Shown: piece by piece, positions 32,229-33,554 of the stretch | How positions within the stretch are numbered: the first letter of the stretch is position 1 | How the letters are laid out: each line of letters begins with the position of its first letter | Assembly (NCBI GenBank): GCA_039812465.1 | Contig: JBDIAS010000018.1 | Span: forward strand, 1 to 33,554 | Reading direction: 5' to 3' | Source of the DNA: Austwickia sp039812465 | Lineage (GTDB): Bacteria > Actinomycetota > Actinomycetes > Actinomycetales > Dermatophilaceae | Length of the DNA: 33,554 bases | Program-made: the position numbers and the translations under genes | Notes under the pieces: model-generated | Database searches by the model: none | Seen by the model: only the letters and a program-made list of their open reading frames with translations | What the model was told of the DNA's origin: nothing

Positions 32229-32254
32229 GACGTCCCGGAAGGGATGTTGGTTCC
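32229..32254 (-). promoter_or_regulatory. possible ECF sigma-factor promoter
   Basis: On the minus strand GGAACC, 16 nt, then CGTC resembles ECF promoters (AAC-type -35, CGTC -10). It lies about 120 nt before the anti-sigma-like gene, in a gap (32111-32294) without a gene. It is a short motif, so chance is possible. Confidence 0.3.
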
Positions 32255-32294
32255 CCGCGGCGGAGGCGGTCAGCCCACGAGGAGGATCTCGTGC

Positions 32295-33554
32295 TCAGCT
32301 TTCGAGCCGGATCTCGTAGAGGGACACCCGCCAGGAGCCGCCCTCCTGGACGGCCTTGGTGAACCACACGTAGACGTATTCCGCCGCCGGGGCGTCCGTC
32401 ACCGGGAGCGTGACGCTGCCGGAAGCGTCCTCGACAGCGCCGACGCGCGTCGCGGACGACAGGTCCCGGGGGGAGTTGCCGACGTAGACGGTCGCCGTCT
32501 GCGGGGTCCTGCCGAACTCCAGGGTGACGGTGCTCAAGCGGGTGTCCCGGGGCATCCGGAAGACCACGCCGACGCCCTGGTTGTCGGCGCCGCCCCAGGA
32601 GGGCTGGGAGTAGTACTGCTCGGACACCCACCGCGTGGAGAGGTCGCCGTCAAAGGCACGCGGGACGTAGGCGTCGTTCTCCGAACCATCGCCGAAGGGG
32701 TCATACGTCCTTCCGCTGCGGATGATCACCGGCGCGCTGGCCCGCGTGGCCTGGGGCGTGGCCTCCGACGTCGTCCCGGCGGTAGCCCCCGCGGTGGTCA
32801 CCGCCGAGGGCGCCGCGGTGAAGCCTCGGAACACCACGATCGAGGACACGGTCACCGCCACGACGAGGACCGCGGCCACCACGGCCAGCACGAAGCCCGT
32901 GTGAGCCCCCGGCTTCTCGGTCACGTCGAAAGGCAGGAGCGGCCCCGGTTGCTCGTACGGGGCGGGCTGGGGGTGGAACTCAGCGAGGCTCGTCGTCCCT
33001 GCGGCCTGGGACTTCTCCCGTCGCCGGGCCGCCTCGTCCCGCGCGAGCGCGGCCTTGTCGGCGGCGGCCCGCGCGAAGGTCCCCAGGCGGGCCTTGGCCT
33101 TCTCTGCCGTCGCCTCGGCGGCCGCGATCGCCGCGGTGGCGGCCGTCGGCCGGGTCCGCGTGCTGGAGGCGACGGAGGCTGGCTCGGGAGTGGTGGGCTC
33201 GGTGACGTGCGGTACGGGCTGCGTCGGGGGGACGGTCTCGTCGGCACCGGCGGTCGCCGCGTCGGCGGAGCGGGACCGCTTCTCGGCGCGCGTCAGCGGC
33301 TGCTCCCCTGCGGCCGCGGGTAGCGGGAGCTCCGACGATCCCGGCTCCGACGATCCCGGCTCCGACGATCCCGGCGACGACAACTCTGGCGCCGAGGGCT
33401 TTGGCGAGGTTGCGGTCGATGACTCCGGGGCGGGAGCCGTGTCGTCGGCTGCCGGTTCCGTGAGGGCCGGTTCCGCGGGGGCGGATTCCGTGACGGCTGG
33501 CTCCTCGACGGCCGGTCCGGCGAGCGCGCGTTCCGTGATGGCCGGTCCGGCGAG
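32295..33554 (-). CDS. membrane-anchored protein with C-terminal discoidin-like domain (5'-truncated by window)
   Basis: The frame is open to the window edge, so the first part of the gene lies outside. Seen order: a Pro/Ala/Glu/Ser/Thr linker with repeats such as EPALTEPAA and SSPGSSEPGSSEPGSSE, an Ala/Lys/Arg-rich helical stretch, one membrane helix (FVLAVVAAVLVVAVTVSSIVVF) and an extracytoplasmic C-terminal domain. That domain contains YDPFGDGSENDAYVPRAFDG and WVSEQYYSQPSWGGADNQGVGVVF, and resembles a discoidin/galactose-binding-like fold (inference). In mycobacteria this locus encodes the MurJ/MviN-pseudokinase protein with the same end architecture, so the missing part may be kinase-like. 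A TTG at 33383 is unlikely to be the true start. Confidence 0.85.
   Translation of the reverse strand, partial: LAGPAITERALAGPAVEEPAVTESAPAEPALTEPAADDTAPAPESSTATSPKPSAPELSSPGSSEPGSSEPGSSELPLPAAAGEQPLTRAEKRSRSADAATAGADETVPPTQPVPHVTEPTTPEPASVASSTRTRPTAATAAIAAAEATAEKAKARLGTFARAAADKAALARDEAARRREKSQAAGTTSLAEFHPQPAPYEQPGPLLPFDVTEKPGAHTGFVLAVVAAVLVVAVTVSSIVVFRGFTAAPSAVTTAGATAGTTSEATPQATRASAPVIIRSGRTYDPFGDGSENDAYVPRAFDGDLSTRWVSEQYYSQPSWGGADNQGVGVVFRMPRDTRLSTVTLEFGRTPQTATVYVGNSPRDLSSATRVGAVEDASGSVTLPVTDAPAAEYVYVWFTKAVQEGGSWRVSLYEIRLES

Overview
This is a very GC-rich (roughly 70% by eye) actinobacterial chromosome segment around the replication origin. The basis is the conserved origin gene order, actinobacterial families (DLW-39, DUF3566, DciA/DUF721, lipobox proteins), many GTG starts and near-consensus parS sites. 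I cannot name the genus. A member of Micrococcales or Propionibacteriales able to ferment would fit, because the window carries an [FeFe]-hydrogenase.

Layout. 1-1740 (minus): tRNA-Ala(UGC), a 49-aa DLW-39 protein, threonine synthase thrC. 1919-6654 (plus): a giant one-polypeptide [FeFe]-hydrogenase fused to a GltD-type flavoprotein, translationally coupled to an MHS-family transporter. 6655-6998: a perfect 19-bp inverted-repeat pair and a strong hairpin terminator. 6999-12695 (minus): tRNA-Ile(GAU), a DUF3566 membrane protein, gyrA, gyrB. 13302-14033 (plus): an unrecognised lipoprotein. 14061-17063 (minus): dciA-like gene, recF, dnaN. 17064-18060: oriC with degenerate DnaA boxes. 18061-19542 (minus): dnaA. 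20106-24177 (plus): rpmH, rnpA, yidD, yidC, jag, rsmG. 24588-27586 (plus): parA and parB, with one parS inside parA. 27787-29622 (plus): a BenE-type permease, a 17-nt minisatellite, a NUDIX hydrolase. 29661-29698: a perfect 38-bp palindrome whose centre is a consensus parS. 29763-32110 (minus): trxA, trxB (with a SigR-like promoter) and an anti-sigma-like membrane protein. 32295-33554 (minus): the C-terminal part of a membrane-anchored protein that runs off the window.

How the genes work together. Most of the window is the standard bacterial origin module: initiation (DnaA, oriC, DnaN, DciA), repair and topology (RecF, gyrase), segregation (ParA, ParB, parS), RNase P protein and ribosomal protein L34, and membrane-protein insertion (YidD, YidC, Jag). 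The accessory content is the hydrogenase/transporter pair inserted with thrC between two tRNA genes that are usually close together, the lipoprotein between gyrB and dciA, and the permease/NUDIX pair between parB and the thioredoxin genes. The most unusual item is the hydrogenase. It joins a 2Fe-2S domain, a GltD/NfnB-like FAD-NAD(P)H module, ferredoxin-like clusters and a complete H-cluster domain in about 1100 residues, so a single protein could couple NAD(P)H and H2. No maturase genes (hydE, hydF, hydG) are in the window. Other points of interest are a ParA with a ~250-residue N-terminal extension carrying a duplicated nonapeptide, and a parS buried in a hairpin between convergent genes.
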